This document shows, piece by piece, positions 23,523 through 35,383 of a DNA stretch of 64,000 nucleotides. The DNA comes from Lolium rigidum (taxonomy: Eukaryota; Streptophyta; Magnoliopsida; Poales; Poaceae): contig NC_061508.1 in assembly GCF_022539505.1 (NCBI RefSeq), positions 342,749,484-342,813,483 on the forward strand, in the 5' to 3' direction. Under the pieces are notes generated by a model, which was not told the DNA's origin, made no database searches, and was given only the letters and a program-made list of their open reading frames with translations. The position numbers and the translations under genes are program-made. Numbering within the stretch: position 1 is the first letter of the stretch; the number at the start of each line of letters is the position of its first letter.

Positions 23523-25026
23523 TGATACGTCCCCGACGTATCCATAATTTCTGTTGTTCCATGCTTGTTTTATGACAATACTTACATGTTTTGCTTGCAC
23601 TTTATGATGATTTCATGCGTTTTCCGGAACTAACCTATTAACAAGATGCCACAATGCGCGCTCTCGTTTTCTCGCTGTTTTTGGTTCCGAAAGGCTGTTC
23701 GGGCAATATTCTGGAATTGGACGAAATCAACGCCAAACCTCCTATTTTTCCCGGAAGGCTCCAGAACACCGAAGAAGAGTCGAAGAGGGGCCAGGGGGCC
23801 ACCAGACCATAGGGCGGCGCGGCCTGGCCTGGGCCCGCGCCACCCTATGGTGTGGAGCCCCCAGGTGCCCCCCTGCGCCGCCTCTTCGCCTATAAAATCC
23901 CTTTCGACCTAAAAACACCGTACCAATTGACGAAACTCCGTAAAGACTCCGGGGCGCCGCCGCCATCGCGAAACTCCACCTCGGGGACAGGACTCCGTTC
24001 CGGCACCTCGCCGGAACGGGGAAGTGCTCCCGGAAGCCATCTCCATCAACGCCACCGCCTCCGCCATGCTCCGTGAGTAGTTCCCCCATGGACTACGGGT
24101 TCTAGCAAGTAGCTATGCTCGGTATACTCTCCCCCATGTACTTCAATACAATGGTCTCATGAGCTGCCTTACATGATTGAGATTCATCTGATGTAATCGG
24201 TGTTGTGTTTGTTGGGATCCGATGGATGATACATTATGATTAGTCTATCTATAAAGTTTGTGAAGTTATTGTTGCTGCAATCTTGTTATTCTTAATGCTT
24301 GTCACTAGGGCCCGAGTGGCATGATCTTAGATTTGAGCTCTATATTGTTGCTTAGATTGTATCTACAAGTTGTATGCACATGTCACGGTCCGGAACCAAT
24401 GGCCCCGAAGTGACAGAAATCGGGACAACCGGAGGGGATGGTAGTGATGTGAGGATCACATGTTTTCACGGTGTGTTAATGCTTTGCTCCGGTACTCTAT
24501 TAAAAGGAGTACCTTAATATCCAAGTAGTTTCCCTTGAGGCCCGGCTGCCACCGGCTGGTAGGACAAAAGATGTTGTGCAAGTTTCTCATTGCGAGCACG
24601 TACGACTATATACGGAAAACATGCCTACATAATTAATAAGCCTGATGTTCTATCTTAATGCTTTGATTCCTATCAATTGCCCAACTGTAATTTGTTCACC
24701 CAACACTTGTCACTTATTGGAGAGTTACCACTAGTGTAGATCGCTGGGAACCCCGGTCCATCTTTCATCATCAAATACTTGTTCTACATGTCATCATATT
24801 ACCTCTGTGTTACTATTATCGTCGTCGTGTTACTATTACTACTGCTCTCATATTACTGCTACTTTCACATCATCCCTGTTACTAGTGCTTTTCCAGGTGC
24901 AGCTGAATTGACAACTCAGTTGTTAAAGCTTATAAGTATTCTTTACCTCCCCTTGTGTCGAATCAATAAATTTGGGTTATACTACCCTCGAAGACTGCCG
25001 CGATCCCCTATACTTGTGGGTTATCA
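23523..25026 (+). repeat. Gypsy-2 LTR 2
   Basis: 1504 bp, shared by both units of the array. TATAAAAT at 23891-23898. Tip palindrome at 23524-23542. Confidence 0.9.
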
Positions 25027-25037
25027 AGACTGTTTTC

Positions 25038-25055
25038 TGGCGCCGTTGCCGGGGA
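25038..25055 (+). other. Gypsy-2 primer binding site, unit 2
   Basis: TGGCGCCGTTGCCGGGGA, exact complement of the 3' end of plant tRNA-Asp. Confidence 0.9.
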
Positions 25056-25292
25056 GGCATAGCTCTACTCATAAGTTCACCTGGGGAGTACACTCTACCT
25101 CTCTCTCTATTTTATTTTATTTTGTTTTGCTTAGTTTACTTTTGTCTAGTTTATTTTTGCTTAGTTTATTTCTGTCTAGTATTAGTTTGCGTAGTTTACT
25201 TTTGCTTAGTTTATTTTTGTCTTGTTTTATTTGTCTCATATACCCAAAAATCCATAAAAATTTGAAAAACCAAAAAATTAAAAACTACTGTT

Positions 25293-26661
25293 ATGGGAGA
25301 ACCAACAACCTACTTGGAGCTCATAGAATGTTATAATAATTATAGGAAATCAAGAGCTGGTGAAATAATGAGTGCTATGATAGAAAAAGTGGATACAATT
25401 GCTAAAATCTTGCTTAAACGCCATGATATAAACTGTTGCTCTCAACAGGATACTAAACATCTTAAATTTCAATGTGGCTTTAGTGAGGAATTTTTAATTA
25501 AGAACTATAATCGGAATTGCTATATTCATTATGGGTTCGAAGAGGTAGAACAATTTGTCGTGTTTATGGGAGCCTCTCGAGATCGAATCCTTCATGGTTG
25601 AGAATTATGAAACTTGTGTTGTTTGTAAGGACCTTAAAGATTATGTCTCTTCTATCCTTAATTGTTGCATAGAATGCTTCGGTAATAATCCTTATATCAT
25701 TGATTATAAAGAGAGACACATTAATGCACAAGAATGCACTCACAATTTGCGAGAACCGGTGGAAGAAGAAATTGATGAACCCGAAAGCTCATTGGATGAA
25801 AAAGAGGAGGAAATTGATGAACCCGAAAGCTCATTGGATGAAAAAGAAGAGGAGAGCGACGAACAAAAGGAGGAAGAATGGATTAGCTACCCATGCCAAC
25901 CTTCTAATGAGAGTAACTCTTTATCCCTTACACTATTTGATTGTCCTCCATGCTTACCGGAAGAGGTTGAATGTTATGTTCCTGTGGATTCTCTTGAAAT
26001 AGTACCTATAAGTAAAACTTGTGAGAATAATTATGCTACTGTTATATATGATAATCCATGCTACTTTGATAAATCTTATGATAATGCTTTGTTTGTGCCT
26101 GATGTCGAAATGCATGGTACTAAAGAATTTTGTTTGGCAAATGTCTATGATAAAGCTCTAGATGATGGTCCTATGTTACTTGATAATATTAATTGTACTA
26201 CTAATGAAAATGGGATTGGAGAGTTATTGACTTTATCTATGTGTCCCATATCTCTTGAGATTGATCAACTACCTTGTTATATTATTAATAAAAGTAAGTT
26301 TGAAAGTTTTAATTCCACTATTCTTGAACTTGATAAAAATTATATGTTTGTGGATCATGAAAAGTATGCTGCATGTGATAGTTATATTGTTGAGTTTGTT
26401 CATGAAGCTACTGAAAATTATTATGAGAGAGGAAAATATGGTTGTAGAAATTTGCATGGTACTAAAACACCTCTCTATGTGTTCAAAATTTTGAAGTTGC
26501 ACTTGTTCTATCTTCCTATGCTTGTTACTTTGCTTTTCATGAACTTGTTTATTTACAAGATTCCTATGCATAGGAAGCATGTTAGGCTTAAATGTGTTTT
26601 GGATTTGCCTATTGATGCTCTCTTTTGCTTCAAATACTATTTCTTGCGAGTGCATCATTAA
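25293..26661 (+). pseudogene. Uncharacterised retrotransposon protein, unit 2 copy (one frame break)
   Basis: About 455 residues if the single break near 25575 (CTCG where unit 1 has CTG) is ignored. The N-terminal third starts MGEPTTYLELIECYNNY and is rich in Cys (NCCSQQDTKHLKFQCGF, CVVCKDLKDY, NCCIECFGNN). Next comes an acidic linker with two 14-residue EIDEPESSLDEKEE repeats (25769-25852), then a less charged region. The C-terminal block has YYERGKYGCRN, KTPLYVFKILKL and a ~20-residue hydrophobic stretch ending IYKIPMHRK. The same block is present in the distinct Gypsy-3 gene (55845-56640). There is no zinc knuckle, protease DTG/DSG or polymerase motif. A membrane or envelope-like protein is possible but unproven, and I do not recognise the family. 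Confidence 0.75.
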
Positions 26662-29073
26662 AACTGCTGAGCCCATCTTAATGGCTATAAAGAAAGAACT
26701 TCTTGGGAGATAACCCATGTGTTATTTTGCTACAGTACTTTGTTTTATATTTGTGTCTTGGAAGTTGTTTACTACTGTAGCAACCTCTCCTTATCTTAGT
26801 TTTGTGTTTTGTTGTACCAAGTGAAGCCTCTAATCGAAGGTTGATACTAGATTTGGATTTCTGCGCAGAAACAGATTTCTATCTGTCACGAATCTGGGCT
26901 GTTTTCTCTGTAGAAAAATCAGAAAAATATGCCAATTTACGTGCGTGTTCCTCAGATATGTACGCAACTTTCATTAGTTTTGAGTTTTCTGATTTGAGCA
27001 ACGGAAGTATTTTATTAAAATTCGTCTTTACTGGCTGTTCTGTTTTTGCATTGTCTCTTGCGGACTTTAAGCGAGCTTTTCTAGACGTAGAGAGCTGTAG
27101 CTAATGTTTTATTGAGTTCTTGCAATGTGCCACTACAGGACCAAGGTGGATTCAAAAATTTTGAGTACTAACCCCTCTAATGAAGTTTATGAGAAGTTTG
27201 TTGTGAAGGAAGTTTTCAAGGGTCAAGAGAGGAGGATGATATATGATCAAGAAGAGTGAAAAGTCTAAGCTTGGGGATGCCCCCGTGGTTCATCCCTGCA
27301 TATTTCAAGAAGACTCAAGAGTCTAAGCTTGGGGATGCCCAAGGCATCCCCTTCTTCATCAACTTATCAGGTTCCTCCCCTGAAACTATATTTTTATTCA
27401 GTCACATCATATGTGTTTTACTTGGAGCGTCTGTGTGCTTTTATTTTTGTTTTTTGTTTGAATAAGATCGGATCCTAGCAATCCTTGATTGGGAGAGATA
27501 CACGCTCCGCTTTTTCATATGAACACTTGTTCTTCGTTTTACTTTTAATGTTCAATGATAAAAGTTGGAAGCTACAATACTTATCTTTATTTGGTTGGAA
27601 AAGGAAAATGCCTCATATGTCTTGGATAATTTGACACTTGGCAATTGTTTTGAGCTCTCAAGTAGATCATAAGTTTTTGCATGTAGTTTAAACCTATTAG
27701 TGGAGAACTACCGTAAAGCTTGTTAAAATTGGTTTGCATAATTGATCTCTCTTAAGGTCTAGATATTTTCTGGTAAAAGTGTTTGAGCAACAAGGAAGAC
27801 AGTGTAGAGTATTATAATGCTTGCGATATGTTCTTATGTAAGTTTTGCTGTACCGGTTCATACTTGTGTTTGCTTCAAACAACCTTGCTAGCCTAAGCCT
27901 TGTATCGAGAGGGAATACTTCTCATGCATCCAAAATCCTTGAGCCAACCACTATGCCAATTGTGTCCACCATACCTACCTACTATGTGGTATTTCCTGCC
28001 ATTCCAAAGTAAATTGCTTGAGTGCTACCTTTAAACAATTCAAAATTTATCACCTCTGATTTGTGTCAATGTTTTATAGCTCATGAGGAAGTATGTGGTG
28101 TTTAGCTTTCAACCTTGTCATTTACTTTTGACGGACTCTCATATGGACTAGTGGCACATCCGCTTATCCAATAATTTTGCAAAAAGAGCCGGCAATGGGA
28201 TTCCCGATCCCGAATTAATTAACTTAAATAGACACTCCTCCATGGTTTGTGATTGATGGACGGCACCCGAAGGATTCGGTTAGCCATGGCTTGTGTAAGC
28301 AAAGGTTGGGAGGAGTGTCATCATCATAATAAAACTAAAATAAAAAGGCACTCCTTCATGGTATGAGATTGTTGGCGGGCACCCGAGGATTCGGTTAGCC
28401 ATGGTTTGTGAAAGAAAGGTTGGAAGGAGTGCCACATAAAAATTAAATAAAATGGGAGCCGCTCTTGAAAGTCCGGTTGGCGAGGTAGTTAGTGTACCCA
28501 TTACCATTCGTTGACAACAACAAACACCTCTCAAAATTTTACTTTTTATGCCCTCTATATGTTTTCAAAACCAAAGCTCTAGCACAAATATAGCAATCGA
28601 TGCTTTCCTCTTTGAAGGACCATTCTTTTACTTTTAATGTTGAGTCAGTTCACCTACTTCCTTCCACCTTAGAAGCAAACACTTGTGTCAACTCGTGCAT
28701 TGATTCTTACATACTTGCATATTTGCATTCATCATATTACTTTGTGTTGACAATATCCATGAGATATACATGTTGAAAGTTGAAAGCAACCGCTGAAACT
28801 TATATCCTCCTTTGTGTTGCTTCGATACCTTTACTATGAACTTATTGCTTTATGAGTTAACTCTTGTGCAATCTTTTGATGCTTGTCTTGAAAGTACTCT
28901 TTATGAAAAGTTTTGCTATATGTTATCTACTTGTTAGCAACTATAGATCATTGCCTTGAGTCACTTCATTCATTTCATATGCTTTGTAATAGTATGATCA
29001 AGGTTATGTAAGTAGCATGTCACTACAGAAATTATTCTTTTTATCGTTTACCTGCTCGGGACGAGCAGAAACT
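26662..29073 (+). other. Gypsy-2 3' non-coding region, unit 2
   Basis: Near-identical to unit 1. Polypurine-motif copies at 27267-27280 and 27325-27338 and hairpin at 27331-27351. It lacks a 15-20 bp piece present in unit 1 (GCAGATTCTGTCTCTG, near 21460). No gene. Confidence 0.75.
27331..27351 (+). other. Conserved 3' hairpin, unit 2
   Basis: Identical to the unit 1 hairpin: 9-bp stem, CAA loop. Confidence 0.8.
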
Positions 29074-29087
29074 AAGCTTGGGGATGC
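29053..29087 (+). other. Pre-PPT hairpin and polypurine tract, unit 2
   Basis: TGCTCG pairs with CGAGCA around GGA (29053-29067), followed by AAGCTTGGGGATGC (29074-29087) touching LTR 3. Confidence 0.75.
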
Positions 29088-30551
29088 TGATACGTCCCCG
29101 ACGTATCCATAATTTCTGTTGTTCCATGCTTGTTTTATGACAATACTTACATGTTTTGCTTGCACTTTATGATGATTTCATGCGTTTTCCGGAACTAACC
29201 TATTAACAAGATGCCACAGTGCCAGTTCCGTTTTCTGCTGTTTTTGGTTCCGTAAAGGCTGTTCGGGCAATATTCTTGGAATTGGACGAAATCAACGCCA
29301 AACCTCCTATTTTTCCCGAAGGCTCCGAACACCGAAGAAGAGTCGGAGAGGGGCCGGGGGCCACCGGACCATAGGGCGGCGCGGCCTGGCTCGGGCCCGC
29401 GCCACCCTATGGTGTGGAGCCCCTGTGTGCCCCTCGCGCCGCCTCTTCGCCTATAAAATCCCTTTCGACCTAAAAACACCGTACCAATTGACGAAACTCC
29501 GTAAAGACTCCGTGGCGCCGCCGCCATCGCGAAACTCCAACCCGGGGGACAGAACTCGTTCCGGCACCTCGCCGGAACGGGGAAGTGCCCCGGAAGCCAT
29601 CTCCATCAACGCCACCGCCTCCGCCATGCTCCGTGAGTAGTTCCCCCATGGACTACGGGTTCTAGCAAGTAGCTATGTCGGTATACTCTCCCCCATGTAC
29701 TTCAATACAATGGTCTCATGAGCTGCCTTACATGATTGAGATTCATCTGATGTAATCGATGTTGTGTTTGTTGGGATCCGATGGATGATACATTATGATT
29801 AGTCTATCTATAAAGTTTGTGAAGTTATTATTGCTGCAATCTTGTTATTCTTAATGCTTGTCACTAGGGCCCGAGTGGCATGATCTTAGATTTGAGCTCT
29901 ATATTGTTGCTTAGATTGTATCTACAAGTTGTATGCACATGTCACTGTCCGGAACCAATGGCCCCGAAGTGACGAAATCGGGACAACCGGAGGGGATGGT
30001 AGTGATGTGAGGATCACATGTTTTCACGGTGTGTTAATGCTTTGCTCCGGTACTCTATTAAAAGGAGTACCTTAATATCCAAGTAGTTTCCCTTGAGGCC
30101 CGGCTGCCACCGGCTGGTAGGACAAAAGATGTTGTGCAAGTTTCTCATTGCGAGCACGTACGACTATATACGGAAAACATGCCTACATAATTAATAAGCC
30201 TGATGTTCTATCTTAATGCTTTGATTCCTATCAATTGCCCAACTGTAATTTGTTCACCCAACACTTGTCACTTATTGGAGAGTTACCACTAGTGTAGATC
30301 GCTGGGAACCCCGGTCCATCTTTCATCATCAAATACTTGTTCTACATGTCATCATATTACCTCTGTGTTACTATTACTGCTGCTGTGTTACTATTACTAC
30401 TCGCTCTCATATTATCGCTACTTTCACATCACCCCTGTTACTAGTGCTTTTCCAGGTGCAGCTGAATTGACAACTCAGTTGTTAAGGCTTATAAGTATTC
30501 TTTACCTCCCCTTGTGTCGAATCAATAAATTTGGGTTATACTACCCTCGAA
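29088..30551 (+). repeat. Gypsy-2 LTR 3, 3'-truncated
   Basis: Matches LTR 2 to CTACCCTCGAA, then switches to CACTA sequence, lacking the final ~45 bp. TATAAAAT at 29452-29459. Confidence 0.9.
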
Positions 30552-30852
30552 TGGCGAATCAAGAATAAGGTGCGCCGGCAATAAGCCTGGCACAGCTATA
30601 ACCTGGGACATGTGTTTAACAGTATGCAATAAGGATGTGGGACATGTTTATTTATTTATTTTCTCTTTATTTTATGTTTCTTTTTTTACCCCAAATGCTA
30701 TACTATTTTATTTTTCTTATCTTTTCAAGATAATAGCAAAGCAATATATATATGCATGAGTATGCAAAAAAAAAGTTATACATACACAAAATATTGACCA
30801 ACACAATATTAATTATTCATACATAAAATATTGGCCATGACCATATGAGTAG
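30552..30852. other. CACTA-1 segment right of the array with a stray subterminal motif
   Basis: AT-rich. It begins with a 17-bp copy (30568-30584) of the subterminal repeat at 2452-2468. Otherwise it is probably the 3' untranslated end of TNP2. Confidence 0.55.
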
Positions 30853-33800
30853 TTATGAATTACACAAAATATGAGTTATAGATTGCAAATAAAGTTTTAC
30901 ATCATCGATTGAGAAGAGTGTTTCGCTTTCTTCTTGCTTTTCTTGCTCGTCGTTGAATAATTTAGCCCCGTGTCGTAACTTCTTCTTTTGAAGGGTCGAC
31001 CTGACCTCGGTAGCGTGGTCCTCGCTTCTTCTTGTGGTGTATGTTGTGTCTTCGTCCTCGGATTCTTCCATCATTGGGTCTCCGACTTGTCCTTCGAAGT
31101 CTTCCTTGTTGGCGACTCCATCCATTCCGACGATGGTCCTCTTGCCTCTCCTCACGATAACACGGCTAGGCCCGGATGGGTCGGTTATGAAGAAGCATTG
31201 GTGCACGTGTTCTCGCCGCACCCATGGCTCATTCCGCGCGGTGGCGTTCGTGGACTTTGATTTGTTGGCTTCGGGTAGAAACATGGTGATGAAATACCGG
31301 TCTTCTTTTGTGACGCTCTTAGCCCATCCGATACGGAACATCGGCACTTTCTCCCCGAGCGTAGCTAAGCTCCCGGATTTCCTCGATTCTTCCGTAGTAT
31401 CTAGTCTTTACGTCACCCGTCCAGGAATCCATCGTTACCCCGAGTTCCGGTAAACACTGTTCTTGTCTTTTTCTTCCGTGTAGAATGTGTACCCGTTGAT
31501 ATCGTACGCTTGGTAAGTCATGATGTTGGGCGCGGGGCCATGTGACAAGGCCAATACTAGTTTATCCTTGTCGAATCCATTGGTGGGGGATTAGCATCAA
31601 TGTGGTCTTTGAACCAGCGCGCGAAAGAGGAGTTGTGCTCTCCGTATATTTCTCGCTTCCATCATCATCGGCTTGCCACTGTTCTCTATCATGGTTTTGT
31701 GCTCTTTCAACCAAGGATCGATCAAGTCAATGTGTTGTAGCGCTACTAAGTTGGCCCTCGTCAAAGTCGGAAGTCCGACCGTACATGTGAACGTGCAGTT
31801 CCTTCCTTCCATTTTTGTGGCCTACTCCCTCGAACTCGCGGAGATGCTTGTTTTGAGGCAAACCAACAGTGGTCCTCGATGTCTAGATAATTCGTGCGTA
31901 AAGAGATGCACTCTTCGGTGAGCCAGCCCTGGACGATGCTTCCATCCGGATGTGACCTATTACGAACGTATCCTTTAATGACCCCATTCATTCTTTCAAA
32001 CGGCATCATGTTGTGTAAGAATGCCGGCCCTAGACTGACGATATCATCCATGATATGGATCAACAGATGGACCATCACGTCAAAGAATGCAGGCGGGAAG
32101 TACATCTCCATCTCACATAGGATCACCACGATCTCTTCCCCGTAGCCTTGCGACTTTCTTCACGCTTATCGACTTCCGAGTTATGATGTCGAAAAGTTAC
32201 AGAGCTCGACTCAGCGTTGCACGGACATGGTCATCCATTATACCTCGGATTGCAACCGGAAGAATCTGCGTCATCATCACGTGACGGTCATGAGACTTCA
32301 TGCCGCTGAAGTTTCGTTTCTTGGGGTCCATGTATCCGCTTATTAGCCCGGAGTAACCGAAGGGCACTCCGACTCCTAGAAGGCAATTGAAAAATTGATC
32401 GACCTCGGCCGGACTAATAGTGAAGCGAGGAGGGGGACAGTAATAGTCCGGCCGCTTAATCCTTTTGCGCTTCGACCGCCGTCCGCCTCCTCCTCCGATC
32501 GTCCCTCTTGGGCCGGCGGGATCTCGAAGCTCTTCCCCGATGCCCAAAACTTTCAGGTCGTGTCTTGCTTTCGGCCCATCTTTGGTCCGGTCTCGGCATG
32601 TTGAGAAGAGTGCCAAGCAAGCTCTCGCACACGTTCTTTGTAATATGCATGACATCAAGGCAAAGTGAGGTGTATCGAGAATTTTCCAAGACGGCAAGTC
32701 CCAAAACACGGACCTCCTTTTCCATACACCAATGAGCGGCGTCGTTTCCTTTTTCTTCTTCTTCTCTCCAGGCTTTTGACGAATCTTTCCCGGCGCAGGG
32801 CACTCCTTCCAACCTTTCAAGCAATGTATCGATCTCTTCGCCGCTCTTCTTACGTGGAGGTCCTCGGGGTTCATTTGTACCATCGAACAGTATCTCCATG
32901 CTTTCTCCACGGGTCGGTCTTCTGTTGCCACCTTCGATGCCCCATGTAAACTGTTTTCGAAGAGCCGGGATCCTTACCAAGCTGCAAAAACATCGTCTCT
33001 TCCATGCACCTGACACATGCCTTGTGTCCATGGCACACCTGGCACGAAATGTAACTGTATCCGAGGTAGTCCTGCACCGTCGTGATCAACATGGCTCTCA
33101 AAGAGAAATATTCTTCCGCAACAGCGTCCCATGTATCTACCCCTTCCTCCGCCCACAACGTTTCAAGCTCCTCCTTTAATAGTTCGAGATACATGTTGAT
33201 ATCGTTTCCTGGCTGTGTTGGCCCTTGAATTAGCATACTCATCTGTATGTACTTCCTCTTCATGCACAGCCAGGGCGGGAGGTTGTAGATCCATACAAAC
33301 ACGTGCCATGTGCTATGTGTGCTGCTCTGGTTTCCGAACGGATTGAATCCGTCCGTTCTCGCACCCAACCTGATGTTTCTGGGATCTGCCCCAAAACTTC
33401 CGAATTCATTGTCTAATGCTTTCCACTGGCTTGCATCCGAAGGGTGCGTCAAGCACCGGGTGCGCAATCCGCTCTTCATCATTCAAGACCGCCTCCTTTC
33501 TTCTCGCGTGCCGCCGCATGAGCTTTGCTTCCTTGCGGTCCGCGTAGAACCGTTGAAGCCGGGGGGGCGAGCGGGAAGAACCACACAACTTTCCGAGGAG
33601 CTTTCTTCTTCCCTTTCTTGTACCGTTCAGCTTCACACACAGGACATTTGGTCTTGTCCATGTGCTCATTGCGATACATGATACAGTCATTGATGCAGGC
33701 GTGATACTTTTCGTGGGGTAAGTCGAGAGGGCACGTGATTCTCTTGGCCTCGGCTAGACTACCGGGACACGTGTTCCCGGCAGGAAGGAGATCTTTCACG

Positions 33801-34432
33801 TATTCCAGGATGTCGTCGACGCTTGTGTCCGTCCATCCGTGTTTCGCCTTCATCTCGCAAGCACATCGAGAGCTACTCTCAAGCGAGACTCCCCAACCCG
33901 CGACCCGAGTCGTACAACGGAGTATTCGAGTTCTATCTCGAGTTGCTCAAGCTTTGATTTCCGCTTGGCGCCTTTCGTCTTTTCGAGAAGCGAGATCTTG
34001 AAGATGAGGGTCCCACACGACCGAAGCTAGCGGCACCTCTTCGTCGTCGTCAAGGTTACCGTCGTCGTCAAGGTTATCGTCCCGTGCGACAAGCTCTTCA
34101 TCGTCATCAATATCATGATGCCCTCCTTCTTGCCGGCCATTATTACCACCTGCCGCCGTCGCCCGATTGACCTCCGCGCCATCATCACTCATCCATTGAG
34201 TGTGTCCATGCATGAAACCATTAGTGAGCAGGTGCCCCTGCAATTTGCCTGAATACGGGTCAAACCATTTCCCTCGTTTGCATCTCCGGCACGGACACAA
34301 TACCTCCGTGCGGTTATTTTCATACATGTCGATGATCGCGTGTTGCGTATATCTCATCACGATGCTTTCACTCATCTCGATAACCATTATCGCCTGCATG
34401 GTAAGATTACATAATTGATTAGAACCATGCAT
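30853..34432 (-). pseudogene. TNP2-type CACTA transposase of CACTA-1, multiply broken
   Basis: Minus-strand ORFs in several frames follow the order of a full TNP2 transposase, the enzyme that cuts CACTA termini. The N-terminal transposase-associated domain (34432-33947) has CPCRRCKRG and HLLTNGFM...TQWM. TNP2 proper (33853-31600) has INDCIMYRNEH, KCPVCEAERYKKG, ARTDGFNPFGNQ, YNLPPWLCMK, CLDVMHITKNV and PPAFFDVMVHL. The C-terminal DUF4216-like part and acidic tail (31347-30853) have FRIGWAKSV and DPSGPSRVIVRRGKR. Frame changes near 33480, 33030, 32610, 32190 and 31800, and some introns, separate the pieces. It is the first gene read from the 35383 end. Inactive as read, though some breaks may be consensus errors. 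Confidence 0.85.
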
Positions 34433-34444
34433 CCGTCGGTAGTT

Positions 34445-34560
34445 TTCACAGAAAATTTCGGCATGACCTTCCTACACGGTAGGACATAGGAGCGCCAGAA
34501 ATGTGCCGAAACGGAACTTAAAGAATCAACATTTCAGCGCAACGTTGGCAACTCATTTTC
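34445..34560 (-). promoter_or_regulatory. Shared leader module upstream of TNP2
   Basis: Counterpart of 15727-15850 with the same ordered words (TTTCGGCATGACCTT, GCCGAAACGGAA, CAACATTTC, CAACTCA). It contains CCTAC/GTAGG, which can pair. Promoter or 5' UTR role inferred from position. Confidence 0.5.
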
Positions 34561-34585
34561 AACGCCAACACACACAAGCACAAGC

Positions 34586-34633
<48 letters not shown>

Positions 34634-35017
34634 ACACACGAGAAATTTGCTTCAAATGTCCAACATACGTCGATTTCATTCCTCAATTTGTTCATTAATC
34701 ACCTATTTGTTTGATATATTCGTCAACGAGATCGAGACGTCGCGCTGCTACCACGGCGTATGGAAGCCGACTTTCTAGATCTAGATCTAGATTGAGCGGT
34801 CAATGCGGGATAGTAGATCTACATCTACATAGGGGGATGTGGGAGATGCATGTAGGAAGGGAAGATTTGCTCAAAAAATATGATTTTGTTTGGTGAAATT
34901 GGTGAAATTGGGGAAATGGGCAAAAATGAGCTGAGTTGGGAGAAGGCTCGGGTTTGTGTGGAGGAGTGGAGTGGTAGTAGTGGGAGTGGTTGTTGAGCAG
35001 AAATAACTGCCCAGGTT
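34561..35017. other. CACTA-1 promoter-side spacer
   Basis: Contains the (AT)20 run and an ATCTAGATCTAGATCTAG stretch near 34780. No gene seen. It should hold the TNP2 promoter. Confidence 0.45.
34591..34630. repeat. (AT)20 microsatellite
   Basis: Forty uninterrupted bases of alternating A and T. Confidence 0.95.
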
Positions 35018-35350
35018 ACTGCCGGCGCACCAGGGCATGGGCGGTGCGCCGGCAGAACATAGCCCTTTCGGCTATATCACCCCGGGCCAGGCCCAAGAAT
35101 CATTGCCGGCGCACCAGCCCAGGGGTGCGCCGGCAATAGCGCATTTTCCGCCGGCGCACCCCTGGGCTGGTGCGCCGGCAATGATTCTTGGGCCTGGCCC
35201 GAATCGGCCGCGGCCATGCCAGGATTTTTCCCCGGCGCGTCTTTTCCGCTGCTGCGCCGGCAGTAGTGCTGCATCGCCGGCGCGGCTGAAAAGTGGTGCG
35301 CCGGCAACTGTTTCCACCGGCGCATGTCCTAGGTGGTGCGCCGGCACCAC
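35018..35350. repeat. CACTA-1 right subterminal repeat array
   Basis: At least ten GTGCGCCGGC/GCCGGCGCAC copies in both orientations, often as facing pairs. Likely transposase binding sites. Confidence 0.85.
35083..35201. repeat. 52-bp perfect inverted repeat in the subterminal array
   Basis: Arms 35083-35134 and 35150-35201 are exact reverse complements, with a 15-nt spacer. Each arm carries two facing GCGCCGGC motifs. Confidence 0.95.
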
Positions 35351-35363
35351 TTGCCTCCACCTA

Positions 35364-35383
35364 TAGGCTTTTTCCTAGTAGTG
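35364..35383 (-). repeat. CACTA-1 terminal inverted repeat, right
   Basis: Reverse complement starts CACTACTAGGAAAAAGCC. Confidence 0.9.

Larger units (their letters stand above)
17928..30551 (+). mobile_element. Gypsy-2: non-autonomous LTR element as an LTR-internal-LTR-internal-LTR array
   Basis: Three LTRs (17928-19435, 23523-25026, 29088-30551) alternate with two interiors of about 4.1 kb. Each interior has a tRNA-Asp primer site, a T-rich leader, one ORF of unknown function and a long 3' non-coding region ending in a polypurine tract. The third LTR lacks its last ~45 bp and no target duplication is seen, so the right border was deleted or rearranged. Such arrays usually come from unequal recombination between LTRs. 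No Gag, protease, reverse transcriptase or integrase is encoded. Confidence 0.9.
2193..35383 (-). mobile_element. CACTA-1, 33-kb CACTA (En/Spm) DNA transposon with nested insertions
   Basis: The element starts with CACTACAAGGAAAAGGCC and ends with the inverted match TTTTTCCTAGTAGTG. It is flanked by the 3-bp duplication TAT (2190-2192 and 35384-35386). The empty site is visible in the other LTR copy at about 46630. Both ends carry dense GTGCGCCGGC-type repeats, as in CACTA subterminal regions that bind transposase. All its genes read on the minus strand: TNP2 transposase, a second transposase-type gene, a Ulp1-like gene, then an RNase H1-N protein. Without the two nested retrotransposon blocks it would be about 12 kb. 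Numerous stops and frame breaks make autonomy unlikely as read. Confidence 0.93.
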
